Shown here piece after piece: positions 26,592 through 34,440 of a DNA stretch of 64,000 bases. The translations under genes and the position numbers were made by a program. The notes under the pieces were generated by a model that saw only the letters and a list, made by a program, of their open reading frames with translations, ran no database searches and was not told the origin of the DNA. The number at the start of each line of letters is the position of its first letter. Position 1 is the stretch's first letter. The DNA comes from Rhodospirillales bacterium (GTDB taxonomy: Bacteria; Pseudomonadota; Alphaproteobacteria; Rhodospirillales; Shumkoniaceae): the NCBI GenBank assembly GCA_018432935.1, contig JAHDSF010000022.1:186001-250000 (forward strand). The letters are read 5' to 3'.

Positions 26592-27536
26592 ATGGCCATC
26601 ATTGAACCTTTCCGCGGCATCTTTCCGGCACTGCAAGTGCCTTTCAAGCCGGACCTCAGCATCGACGAGAAGGAGCTGCGCGCCTTCACGGACTGGCTCA
26701 TGGGACACAAGCTCGGCGGTCTGGTGACCAACGGACACACCGGCGAGGTGTTCGCCCTCTCCGCCAAGGAGCGGGCCGAGGTGACCCGCATCGTGGCCGA
26801 CCAGGCGAAGGGCCGGATGTCGGTCATCTCCGGCATCAACTGCGAGTGCATCGCCGAGGCCGTAGACCATGCCGGCATGGCCAAGGAGGCTGGCGCCAAG
26901 GGCCTGCTGGTGATGCCGCCGCACATCTGGTTGCGCTTCGGCAAGCGCGACGAGCACGTCATCGACTACTTCACCGCCATCGGCAAGGCGGTGGACATCA
27001 ACCTCGTGGTCCACATCTATCCTGCCTGGACCAAGGCCAGCTACTCGTCGGCGCTGCTGGGCGAGCTTGCCAAGCTGCCGTGGGTCCGCACGTTCAAGAT
27101 CGGCACCCGCGAGATGTCGAAGTACGCGCGCGACATCAAGGCCATCCGTGACGCCGGGACCGGCTGTTCGATCCTGACCTGCCACGACGAATACCTGCTC
27201 GCCTCGATGGTGCAGGGGGTCGACGGCGCGCTGGTCGGCTTCGCCTCGTTCATTCCGGACATGATCCTGGAGCTGTTCCAGGCGGTCCAGGACGGCGACC
27301 TCAAGAAGGCGATGGCCTTGCAGTGGAAGATCAACCCCCTGAAGGAGGTGGTCTACGGGCGCGGCGAGCCGTCCAGCGACGCTCACGCGCGGATGAAGGT
27401 CGCGATGGTGCTGGCGGGCCGGCTCAATTCGCTGACCGTCCGTCCGCCGATCCGGATCCCCGAAGGCGAGACCTACGACGCAATTCTGACGGCGGTGCGC
27501 GAGGCCGGCCTGCTCAAGGACAAGGCGGCCGCCTGA
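26592..27536 (+). CDS. DapA/DHDPS-family lyase or aldolase of unknown substrate
   Basis: 314 residues behind AAGGAG. The class I aldolase TIM barrel is marked by GGLVTNGHTGEVFALS (phosphate/carboxylate loop), catalytic Tyr143 in VHIYPAWTK and Schiff-base Lys169 in RTFKIGTR. The family includes dihydrodipicolinate synthase, KDG aldolase, N-acetylneuraminate lyase and several hydratase-aldolases. The GTGE-like loop reads GHTGEVF, unlike true DapA (GTTGE), and the operon is catabolic, so lysine synthesis is unlikely. It probably cleaves or dehydrates an oxo-acid linked to the UbiD enzymes downstream. Confidence 0.85.
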   Translation: MAIIEPFRGIFPALQVPFKPDLSIDEKELRAFTDWLMGHKLGGLVTNGHTGEVFALSAKERAEVTRIVADQAKGRMSVISGINCECIAEAVDHAGMAKEAGAKGLLVMPPHIWLRFGKRDEHVIDYFTAIGKAVDINLVVHIYPAWTKASYSSALLGELAKLPWVRTFKIGTREMSKYARDIKAIRDAGTGCSILTCHDEYLLASMVQGVDGALVGFASFIPDMILELFQAVQDGDLKKAMALQWKINPLKEVVYGRGEPSSDAHARMKVAMVLAGRLNSLTVRPPIRIPEGETYDAILTAVREAGLLKDKAAA

Positions 27537-27550
27537 ACCCGATCAATAAG

Positions 27551-27579
27551 GGGTCGGAGCCGCGCCGCGGCTCCGACCC
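27551..27579 (+). other. Long perfect hairpin upstream of the TAXI receptor gene
   Basis: Arms of 14 bases at 27551-27564 and 27566-27579 are perfectly complementary. The transcript would fold a very stable GC-rich hairpin directly before the AGGAGGAG ribosome site of the receptor gene. There is no T run, and the operon continues, so an mRNA 5'-end stabiliser is more likely than a terminator. Confidence 0.65.
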
Positions 27580-27601
27580 GCCAGCAGAGGAGGAGACCGT
27601 A

Positions 27602-28594
27602 ATGAAAAGACTGGTTGTACGTGCAGCAGCGGCAGTCGTCGCAGCGGGGCTCGCGCTCCCGGCGATGGCTGAGGATCTGAAAATCCAGACCATGCCCCTG
27701 GGCTCGTCCTGGTATGTGTTCGGTGCGACCCTCTCGAAGCTGCTCGAAAATGCTCTGCCCAAAGGCTCGACGGTCGAGGTGGTCGCCAAGGGCGGCGGCG
27801 TCGGCAACGTCATCCTGATCGACCAGAACAAGGCACCGTTCGGTCTTGCCAACGTCGCCACCGCGGTATGGGCCTGGAACGGCCATCCCGAGGTCTACGA
27901 CGGAAAGCAGTATCGCCGCATCCGCTCCCTCGTCGGCGGCCTCAACGACGTGTGGTTCAATGCCCTGGTCCGGACCGAGTTCATGGAGAAGACCGGCCAG
28001 AAGACGCTGGAGGAGATCCTGACCTCCGGCAAGCCGGTCCGCATCATTATGAAGCCCAAGGGCAGCACGGTTCCGGTGGTTGCCGACATGCTGTTCGAAG
28101 CGCTTGGCACTTCGCGCGAGAAGCTGAAGGCGGCCGGGGCCGAGATCGTCCAGACCAATCCCGACCAGCTTCCCTCGATGATTCGGGACGGGCGGGCCGA
28201 CGTGTACTTCGAATCGACCCCGCGCGGCCATCCGGCAACCACGGAAGCGGTCATGGGCGGCGACGTCGTGTTCCTGGACCTGCCGGACAAGGCGATGCCT
28301 TTCCTTGCCAAGAACGGCTTGCGGCCGGGCAAGATGGACGAGTTCTTCAAGGGCCAGAAGGGTCCCACTCAGAGCGTCGACTTCGGCACCCAGCTGATCG
28401 CCAACAAGGATCTGCCCCCCGACATCGCATACCTGATCACCAAGACGGTGTGCGAGAACCGCGGCGCCATGACCGCGGCCCACAAGGCGTGGGAGGACTT
28501 CAAGCCCGAGAACGCCTGGAAGCCCGAGAACACCGGCATCCCGCTCCATCCGGGCGCGGAGAAGTACTACAAGGAACGCGGCTGGATGAAGTGA
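27602..28594 (+). CDS. TAXI-family TRAP solute-binding protein (UbiD operon)
   Basis: 330 residues from the ATG at 27602 behind a strong AGGAGGAG. A signal peptide (about 1-22, cleavage after ALPAMA) leads into QTMPLGSSWYVFGATLSKLL and the TAXI-like VEVVAKGGGVGNVILIDQNK, then NVATAVWAWNG. It is the periplasmic receptor for the fused permease downstream. It is distant from the other receptor in this window (16912-17949), so the ligands probably differ. Hairpins flank the gene on both sides, which could raise receptor levels above permease levels. Confidence 0.9.
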   Translation: MKRLVVRAAAAVVAAGLALPAMAEDLKIQTMPLGSSWYVFGATLSKLLENALPKGSTVEVVAKGGGVGNVILIDQNKAPFGLANVATAVWAWNGHPEVYDGKQYRRIRSLVGGLNDVWFNALVRTEFMEKTGQKTLEEILTSGKPVRIIMKPKGSTVPVVADMLFEALGTSREKLKAAGAEIVQTNPDQLPSMIRDGRADVYFESTPRGHPATTEAVMGGDVVFLDLPDKAMPFLAKNGLRPGKMDEFFKGQKGPTQSVDFGTQLIANKDLPPDIAYLITKTVCENRGAMTAAHKAWEDFKPENAWKPENTGIPLHPGAEKYYKERGWMK

Positions 28595-28610
28595 GCCGCG
28601 CGACAACTCG

Positions 28611-28637
28611 GCGTGCCCGGACCCGTTCCGGGCACGC
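28611..28637 (+). other. Intercistronic hairpin between receptor and permease genes
   Basis: Perfect 11-base arms (28611-28621 and 28627-28637) with a 5-base loop, 17 bases after the receptor stop codon. No T tract follows. It mirrors the hairpin at 16876-16901 in the other TAXI locus and may protect the receptor message from 3' exonucleases. Confidence 0.6.
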
Positions 28638-28727
28638 GCGCCTTCCCATAGGCATCATGACCGGCCAGGCCGAGCCCGGCCATGACGCAACGCACGTGCC
28701 GGCCCCGTCAACATGGGGGAAGCAATC

Positions 28728-30602
28728 GTGAGCGCCGCCAACCTGCTTTCGCTGACCCGGTTCGTTCTGGGCGCTTTCTGGCTTGCGGGTCAGATCTACA
28801 TCATGCGGTACCCGCTGCTCCCGATGATCCAGATCCCGCTGCATCTCATGCTGGCGATGGCGCTGGTCGTCCTTTATTGGCCGTGCGAGGATCGGTTCGT
28901 CGGCAAGCTCGCCGCCAGGCTCATCGATACGATCCTGTTCCTCGGCATTCTCGCCTCCACCTGGTACTTCCTGTCCGAGGTGGACCGGCTGACCAGCCGC
29001 ATGGAGAGCGTCGCCGAGGTCTTTCCGCTCGACGTCGGATTCGGCATCGTCGTCATCGTCACCCTGCTCGAGTGCGTGCGCCGCACCGTCGGCTGGGCGC
29101 TGAACGCGGTCATCCTCGTCTTCCTGTTTTATGCCTTCTTCGGCTACCTGTTCCCCGGCTGGCTGCGCTTCGGCGGTTTCGGGCTCGAGGAGATGATCGA
29201 GACCCTGACGATGACCGGCAACGGCGTGCTCGGCGTCACCACGTCGACCTCGGTGCAGTTCGTCTACTACTTCGTCGCCTTCGGCGCCTTCTACTCCGTC
29301 ATCGGCGGCAGCCAGCTGTTCATCGACGTCGGCGTCTCGCTGGTGGGGCATCACAAGGGCGGGGCGCCCAAGACCTCGATCATCTCCTCGGCCCTGATGG
29401 GTACGGTCAGCGGCAGCGCGGTGGCGAACGTGGTCGCCACCGGCGTCTTCACCATTCCTTTCATGCGCCGCTGCGGGATGCCGGCCGAGCGGGCCGCGGC
29501 GACCGAGGCGATCTCGTCCACCGGCGGGCAGCTGATGCCGCCGGTGATGGGCATCGCCGCTTTCGTGATGGCCGAGTTCCTGCAGGTTCAGTACGTGCAG
29601 ATCGCGCTCGCCGGCATCATTCCCGCGCTCGCCTATTACGTAGCGCTGTTCGTCGCCACCGATCTGCACGCCCGGCGGACCGGCGAAGGCACCATCACCA
29701 ACCCGAAGGACGCCGAGCACGAGCCGCTGCTGCCGCGCCTCTACCTGCTGGCGCCGCCATGCGTCCTGATCCTGTTCCTCGTTCTCGGCTATTCGGCAAC
29801 CTACTCCGCCCTGGTGGCGACCTTCGCCTGCGTGGCGACCGCATTCCTGCGCCGGCGGTCGTGGCTGAGCTGGAGGAAGCTGGCGTCGGCCATCGAGGAC
29901 ACGTCAAGGCAGGCGGCGACCGTCGCCGTCCCGATCGCCGCCATCGGCATCATCATCGCGGTGGCGATCCAGTCCAACCTGGCGCTCAAGTTCTCGACCC
30001 GGCTGATCGAGATCAGCGGCGGCACCCTGTACGGCGCCATGATCTTCGTCATCATCGGCTGCATCATCATGGGCATGGGCCTGCCGACGGTGGCCGCCTA
30101 TATCATCGGCGCCATCCTGTTCGTCCCGGCCCTCATGAAGCTCGGGATCCACGAGCTCGGCGCCCACTATTTCGTCATGTACTACAGCGTGCTGTCGATG
30201 GTGACGCCGCCGGTGGCGCTCGCCTCCTACGCAGCGGCGGGGCTGGCCAAATCCAACTCGTGGGCGACGGGCATGATCGCCTTCCGCATGTGCCTCGTCT
30301 CGTTCTTCATTCCGTTCGCGTTCGCCTTCGACCCGGCGCTGCTCGGCCAGGGACCGATCGTCTGGGTGGTGTTCGCGTTTCTGTCCCTGACCGCCGCGAC
30401 CGGCGCCTGGGCCGTGGCGCTGACCGGATGGTTCCGCTATCCGCTGAACTGGATCGAACGCGGCTACGTCGCCGTCGCCGCAATGGTGGTGATCCTGTCG
30501 CCCACCGGCGGCACGCACTGGTATTACGGGACCAGCGCGCTCTTGGCGTTCTTCATCTGGGCGTTCGTCCTGCGCGACCGTTTCGTCGCGGCAAGGAGGT
30601 GA
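28728..30602 (+). CDS. TRAP transporter fused permease, TAXI family (UbiD operon)
   Basis: 624 residues from a GTG at 28728 with GGGGGA seven bases upstream; an ATG at 28713 is the alternative. It is a multi-pass inner-membrane protein with the TRAP large-subunit signatures SSALMGTVSGSAVANVVATG, SSTGGQLMPPVMGIAAFVMA and MGMGLPTVAAYIIGAILFVP. It would import the ligand bound by the receptor at 27602-28594 using a sodium gradient. Its stop codon lies within the ribosome-site region of the first UbiD gene, so transport and decarboxylation genes are tightly coupled. Confidence 0.9.
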   Translation: MSAANLLSLTRFVLGAFWLAGQIYIMRYPLLPMIQIPLHLMLAMALVVLYWPCEDRFVGKLAARLIDTILFLGILASTWYFLSEVDRLTSRMESVAEVFPLDVGFGIVVIVTLLECVRRTVGWALNAVILVFLFYAFFGYLFPGWLRFGGFGLEEMIETLTMTGNGVLGVTTSTSVQFVYYFVAFGAFYSVIGGSQLFIDVGVSLVGHHKGGAPKTSIISSALMGTVSGSAVANVVATGVFTIPFMRRCGMPAERAAATEAISSTGGQLMPPVMGIAAFVMAEFLQVQYVQIALAGIIPALAYYVALFVATDLHARRTGEGTITNPKDAEHEPLLPRLYLLAPPCVLILFLVLGYSATYSALVATFACVATAFLRRRSWLSWRKLASAIEDTSRQAATVAVPIAAIGIIIAVAIQSNLALKFSTRLIEISGGTLYGAMIFVIIGCIIMGMGLPTVAAYIIGAILFVPALMKLGIHELGAHYFVMYYSVLSMVTPPVALASYAAAGLAKSNSWATGMIAFRMCLVSFFIPFAFAFDPALLGQGPIVWVVFAFLSLTAATGAWAVALTGWFRYPLNWIERGYVAVAAMVVILSPTGGTHWYYGTSALLAFFIWAFVLRDRFVAARR

Positions 30603-30604
30603 GC

Positions 30605-32020
30605 GTGGCGGATCTGCGCAGCTATCTCGGCGAAGCGGCGGCCGCGGTGTGGCGGGTCGAACGGCCGTTGTCGGTGCTGGGCGAGGTGACGGCGCTGCAG
30701 CACCGGCTGGGAGAGCGCGGGCGATTTCCCGTGGTCTTCGTGGCGCGTCCGCTGCTGGCGGATGGCACCCCCTCCGCCATTCCGGTCGTCACCAACCTGA
30801 CTGCCAGCCGGAGCCTTTCCGCCCGGGCGCTGGGCTTGTCGGATCCGGCCCGCGCCGCCGCCGAGCTTGCCCGTCGCGCCGCCACGCCGATCCCGCCCGC
30901 TGCCGTGTCCTTCCCGCAGGCGGCGGTCCATCAGGTGGTGGAGGAGGGCGAAACCGTCGATCTCGGCCGATTGCCGATCCTGCGCCAGCACGCGGGCGAC
31001 CTCGGCCACTATGTCACCGCCGGCCACTGCACGACGGTCGATCCCGAGAGCGGGGTCGACAACATCGCCATCCAGCGCTGCTGCGTGCGCGGCCCACGGC
31101 GACTGACGTTCTATCCCTACCCGGGGTCGCACAACGCCCGCAACCTTGAGCGCTGGTGGGGAAGAGGCGAGGCGTGTCCGGTGGCGATCTGGATCGGCCA
31201 TCATCCGCGCGTCTCAATTGCGACGCAGAGCCAGCTTGGCTATCCCCAGAGCCACTGGGCGGCCGCGGGCGGCATCGTCGGGGAACCGATCCCGCTCACT
31301 CCCAGCCGGACCTTCGGCGAGCGCCTGCTGGTCCCGGCCGACGCCGAGATCGTCATCGAGGGCTGGTGCCCAGTGGGCGTGCGCGAGGCCGACGGGCCAT
31401 TCGCCGAGTACACCGGGGTGATGGGTGTGCAGACGGCCGCCCCGGTCATCGAGGTCACCTGCGTGACCCGGCGCCGCGACGCCTGGTACCACGACATCGG
31501 GGCCGGGCTGGAGGATCACCTGGTGCCCGACAACCTGGCGATGGAGGCGCGGCTGTGGTCGCTGGTGAAGCCGACCTCGCCCAGTCTGGTCGCCGTCCAC
31601 GTGCCGTTCTCGGGACGGCGGTTCAACGTCTACCTGCAGTTTCGGGATCCGCGGCTGGGCGAGGTGCGCGACGCCCTCGCGGCGGCCCTGTCGTACCGCC
31701 GCATCCGCACCGCGATCGCCGTAGACGAGGACATCGACCTTGGCGACGACGGCGCAGTGCTGTGGGCGGTGGCGACCCGGATGACCTGGGGCCGCGACGC
31801 CGTGCTGATCGACGGCCTCAGCCATCCGAATCTGGACCCCTCGCTGCCGCCCGGCGCCGTAACCATCACCAAGCTGGCGATCGACGCCACCCTGCCGCCG
31901 GCGCCAGGGCCGGGGCTGCCGAAACCCTTCACGCCGCGCCTCAAGGTCAACGACCAGGCGCTGGCCAAGGCCCGCGCGATCCTGGCCCGGGCCGACAGCT
32001 CGGAGTGGCCGCAGGAATGA
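30605..32020 (+). CDS. UbiD-family (prFMN-dependent) decarboxylase, copy 1
   Basis: 471 residues. The GTG at 30605 is preferred: AAGGAGG (30593-30599) lies 5 bases upstream, inside the permease stop region. A GTG at 30599 is also in frame. UbiD features include DPESGVDNIAIQRCCVRGPR (prFMN/metal region), HPRVSIATQSQLGYPQSHW and EADGPFAEYTGVMG with the acidic residues of the active site. The family uses prenylated FMN made by UbiX for reversible decarboxylation of unsaturated or aromatic acids. No ubiX lies in this window. It resembles copy 2 along its whole length, so the pair arose by duplication. Confidence 0.88.
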   Translation: MADLRSYLGEAAAAVWRVERPLSVLGEVTALQHRLGERGRFPVVFVARPLLADGTPSAIPVVTNLTASRSLSARALGLSDPARAAAELARRAATPIPPAAVSFPQAAVHQVVEEGETVDLGRLPILRQHAGDLGHYVTAGHCTTVDPESGVDNIAIQRCCVRGPRRLTFYPYPGSHNARNLERWWGRGEACPVAIWIGHHPRVSIATQSQLGYPQSHWAAAGGIVGEPIPLTPSRTFGERLLVPADAEIVIEGWCPVGVREADGPFAEYTGVMGVQTAAPVIEVTCVTRRRDAWYHDIGAGLEDHLVPDNLAMEARLWSLVKPTSPSLVAVHVPFSGRRFNVYLQFRDPRLGEVRDALAAALSYRRIRTAIAVDEDIDLGDDGAVLWAVATRMTWGRDAVLIDGLSHPNLDPSLPPGAVTITKLAIDATLPPAPGPGLPKPFTPRLKVNDQALAKARAILARADSSEWPQE

Positions 32021-32223
32021 GCGCGAGCAACCGCATCCGTCCCAATCCCCGCCAGCCCCATTGGGAGAAGCAGGGCAATACCGTCTGGGTCTCCTGCCGC
32101 GACTGCCGGGAGTGGTTCCCGGTCGGCCCGGAAATGCTGGCGGTCGGCACCATCCGCCTGGTCTGCCCGCACTGCCAAGCGATGTTCCTGCCCGACGAGG
32201 CGGCCAAGGTCGTCGAACCATGA
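32017..32223 (+). CDS. 68-residue zinc-ribbon protein between two UbiD genes
   Basis: Starts with ATGA overlapping the stop of UbiD copy 1 and ends with ATGA overlapping the start of copy 2. Two CxxC knuckles are visible: VSCRDCREWF (about 27-31) and LVCPHCQAMF (about 50-54), the layout of a single rubredoxin-type zinc ribbon. The N-terminus has NPRQPHWEKQGNTVWV. No DNA-binding region is apparent. Hydroxyarylic acid decarboxylases related to UbiD carry a similarly small Cys-rich subunit D, so a structural subunit bridging the two UbiD chains is the best guess. No close family name is recognised. Confidence 0.85.
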   Translation: MSASNRIRPNPRQPHWEKQGNTVWVSCRDCREWFPVGPEMLAVGTIRLVCPHCQAMFLPDEAAKVVEP

Positions 32224-33641
32224 CCGGTCTCGACCTGCCCAGCTTCCTCGCCGGGCGCGCCGGCTGTATCCATGCGGTCGAGGAGCCGCTGTCGGTGGTC
32301 CAGGAGGTCTCGGCCCTCCAGCACGCCCTGGACGAGATCGGCCGCCAGCCGGTCATCCTCGTCCGCCATCCGGTCGGATCGGACGGCACCCCCTTTGCGA
32401 TGCCGGTGGTGACCAACCTGTTCGCCAGCCGCCAGCTGGTGGCGAGCTACTTCGGAATCGCCGACCACCGTCGCGCCGCGGCCGAGTTCAGCCGGCTGGC
32501 GTCGTCTCCGATCCCGCCGGTGGTGGTCGATCGTGCCGGTGCGCCGGTGCAGGAGGTCGTTCTCGAAGGCGAGGAAGCCGACCTCGCACGTCTGCCGGCG
32601 CTTCGCCAGCACGCCTTCGACGCCGCCCATTACCTGACCTGCGCCCACATCGTCACCTGCGATCCGGAAACCGGGATCGACAACTCCTCGATCCAGCGCT
32701 GCGCCGTTCGCGGCCCGCGCTTCATGACGACCCATGTCGCCCGGGTTTCGCACAACGGACAGAACGTGAAGCGCTGGTGGGCGAGGGGCGAGGACTGCCC
32801 GTGCGCGGTGTGGATCGGCCACCACCCGGCGGTCATCGCCGGGGCGCAGGCGAAGCTCGGCTATCCCGAGAGCCACTGGGGGGCCGCCGGGGGGCTGGCA
32901 GGCGAGGCGATTCGCCTGGTGCCGACGCTCACCCACGGCCGGCAGATCATGGTTCCCGCCGACGCCGAGATCGTGATCGAGGGCCGCATCCCCAAGGACC
33001 GCCGCGAGGCGGATGGGCCGCTCGGCGAATACCACGGCTACATGGGGCTGCAGATTCCCTGCGCGACCATCGAGGTCGAGCGCATCACGATGCGGCGCGC
33101 GCCGGTCTACGCCGACTGCGGCGCCGGCCTTCGCGACCACCTGATCCCCGACAACCTGGCGATCGAGGGCACCGTTTTCGCCCGGCTGCGGACGGTGGCG
33201 CCGTCGCTGGTCAACGTGCACGCACCCTATTCGGGCCGTCGCTTCAACATCTACCTGCAGTTCCGCGAGCCCCGGGCCGGCGAGGTGCGGGACGCGCTGG
33301 CCGCCGCGCTGTCGATGCGCCGCCACCGCACCTTCGTCGCCGTCGACGACGACGTCGACATCTTCGACGACCGGGAAGTCATGTGGGCGCTGGCGACCCG
33401 GGTGCAGTGGCACCGCGACCTGATGCAGATGGACGCTCTCACCCGTCCGGCCCACGATCCGTCCTTGCCCCCCGGCGCCGTCACCGTGACCAAGGCGGCG
33501 ATCGACGCCACTCTGCCGCCGGCTCCGGCTGCCGGCCTGCCGAGGCTGGTGTCGCCGCGAATCCGGGTCGGCGCCGCCGCGCTGGCCGCGGCCGATGCTT
33601 TGCTGGCCGAGGCGGATGCCAGCGCATGGCCGACCTCGTGA
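32220..33641 (+). CDS. UbiD-family (prFMN-dependent) decarboxylase, copy 2
   Basis: 473 residues from the ATG at 32220 (ATGA overlap with the zinc-ribbon gene). It parallels copy 1: AGCIHAVEEPLSVVQEVSAL, DPETGIDNSSIQRCAVRGPR, GHHPAVIAGAQAKLGYPESH and EADGPLGEYHGYMGLQ. The active-site stretch differs slightly (DGPLGEYHGY against DGPFAEYTGV), so the two copies may have different substrates or one may be structural. It overlaps the DUF1445 gene by 16 bases. Catalysis requires prenylated FMN from a UbiX encoded elsewhere. Confidence 0.88.
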   Translation: MTGLDLPSFLAGRAGCIHAVEEPLSVVQEVSALQHALDEIGRQPVILVRHPVGSDGTPFAMPVVTNLFASRQLVASYFGIADHRRAAAEFSRLASSPIPPVVVDRAGAPVQEVVLEGEEADLARLPALRQHAFDAAHYLTCAHIVTCDPETGIDNSSIQRCAVRGPRFMTTHVARVSHNGQNVKRWWARGEDCPCAVWIGHHPAVIAGAQAKLGYPESHWGAAGGLAGEAIRLVPTLTHGRQIMVPADAEIVIEGRIPKDRREADGPLGEYHGYMGLQIPCATIEVERITMRRAPVYADCGAGLRDHLIPDNLAIEGTVFARLRTVAPSLVNVHAPYSGRRFNIYLQFREPRAGEVRDALAAALSMRRHRTFVAVDDDVDIFDDREVMWALATRVQWHRDLMQMDALTRPAHDPSLPPGAVTVTKAAIDATLPPAPAAGLPRLVSPRIRVGAAALAAADALLAEADASAWPTS

Positions 33642-34408
33642 ACGCCCCGCTGGCCAGCCGTCAGGCTCGCCTCGACATCCGCGAGGGCCGCCATGTCGGT
33701 ACCACGCGCGGCCTGGCGATGGGCTTCGTGCAGTGCAACCTGGTGGTCATCCGGCAGGCGCTGGCTTTCGAGTTCATGCTTTACTGCCAGCGCAACCAGA
33801 AGGCCTGCCCGGTGCTCGAGGTGACCGATCCGGGCGACCCCGAACCGCGCCTGCTCGCCCCCGGCGCCGACCTGCGCACCGATCTGCCCCGCTATGCGGT
33901 GTACCGCGAGGGCCGGCGCGAGGCCGACGTGACCGATCTGACCGACCTTTGGGAGGACGATTTCGTCGCCTTCCTGATCGGCTCGGGGATCACTTTCGAC
34001 GCCGCGCTGGAGAGGGCCGGCGTGCCGACGACGCGCGATCGCTGGGTGGTGCGTTCCCGATTGCCCACGGTGCCGGCCGGACGCTTCCACGGCCCGCTGG
34101 TGGTGACCATGCGCTGGCTGACGCCGGAGCAGGCGATCACCGCGGTCCAGGTCACCAGCCGGTTTCCCTTCAACCACGGCAGCCCGGTCCACATCGGCGA
34201 CCCCGCGGCAATCGGCGCGGATCTCGCCGATCCCTTGTTCGGGCCGCCGGTCGAGGCGGTGCCGGCCGGTGTGGTTCCCGTCTTCTGGGCCTGCGGCGTG
34301 ACCCCCCAGGAGGCCGCCCTGGCCGCCCGGGTCGACCTCATGATCACGCATGCGCCGGCGCACGGGTTCGTCACCGACCTGCCGGCCGACAAAGCCTGCC
34401 TGCCGTAG
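33626..34408 (+). CDS. DUF1445/YcsI-family putative hydro-lyase
   Basis: 260 residues from the ATG at 33626, overlapping UbiD copy 2 by 16 bases. Family marks are TRGLAMGFVQCNLVVIRQAL near the N-terminus, the central acid-rich DDFVAFLIGSGITFDAALE, and the C-terminal VFWACGVTPQEAALAA and MITHAPAHGFVTDLP. The family (UPF0317, also called D-glutamate cyclase-like) is annotated as hydro-lyase, with D-glutamate cyclase activity proven for a mitochondrial relative. Here it is the last gene of the UbiD operon and probably acts on a product or substrate of that pathway. Confidence 0.87.
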   Translation: MADLVNAPLASRQARLDIREGRHVGTTRGLAMGFVQCNLVVIRQALAFEFMLYCQRNQKACPVLEVTDPGDPEPRLLAPGADLRTDLPRYAVYREGRREADVTDLTDLWEDDFVAFLIGSGITFDAALERAGVPTTRDRWVVRSRLPTVPAGRFHGPLVVTMRWLTPEQAITAVQVTSRFPFNHGSPVHIGDPAAIGADLADPLFGPPVEAVPAGVVPVFWACGVTPQEAALAARVDLMITHAPAHGFVTDLPADKACLP

Positions 34409-34417
34409 GGCTCGGAA

Positions 34418-34440
34418 TCGCCCGGAGAGTCAGCGGGCGA
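34418..34440. terminator. Hairpin between convergent genes, possible terminator
   Basis: Arms TCGCCCG (34418-34424) and CGGGCGA (34434-34440) with a 9-base loop, between the convergent DUF1445 and dehydrogenase-like genes. No T run follows on either strand, so termination is only suggested by position. Confidence 0.35.

Noticed and set aside
26592-27536. Calling the DapA-family gene dihydrodipicolinate synthase for lysine synthesis
   Set aside because: The loop GHTGEVF differs from the GTTGE of true DapA, and the operon is catabolic with a TRAP importer and decarboxylases.
27551-27579. Reading the 14-base-arm hairpin as a terminator
   Set aside because: No T tract follows on either strand, and the receptor gene with its own strong ribosome site begins 22 bases later in the same operon.
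28682-30604. Long open reading frame upstream of and in frame with UbiD copy 1
   Set aside because: It is a shadow of the fused permease gene: its translation is Arg/Pro/Ala-rich with no family features, while the permease frame has clear membrane helices and TRAP motifs. UbiD starts at the GTG behind AAGGAGG.
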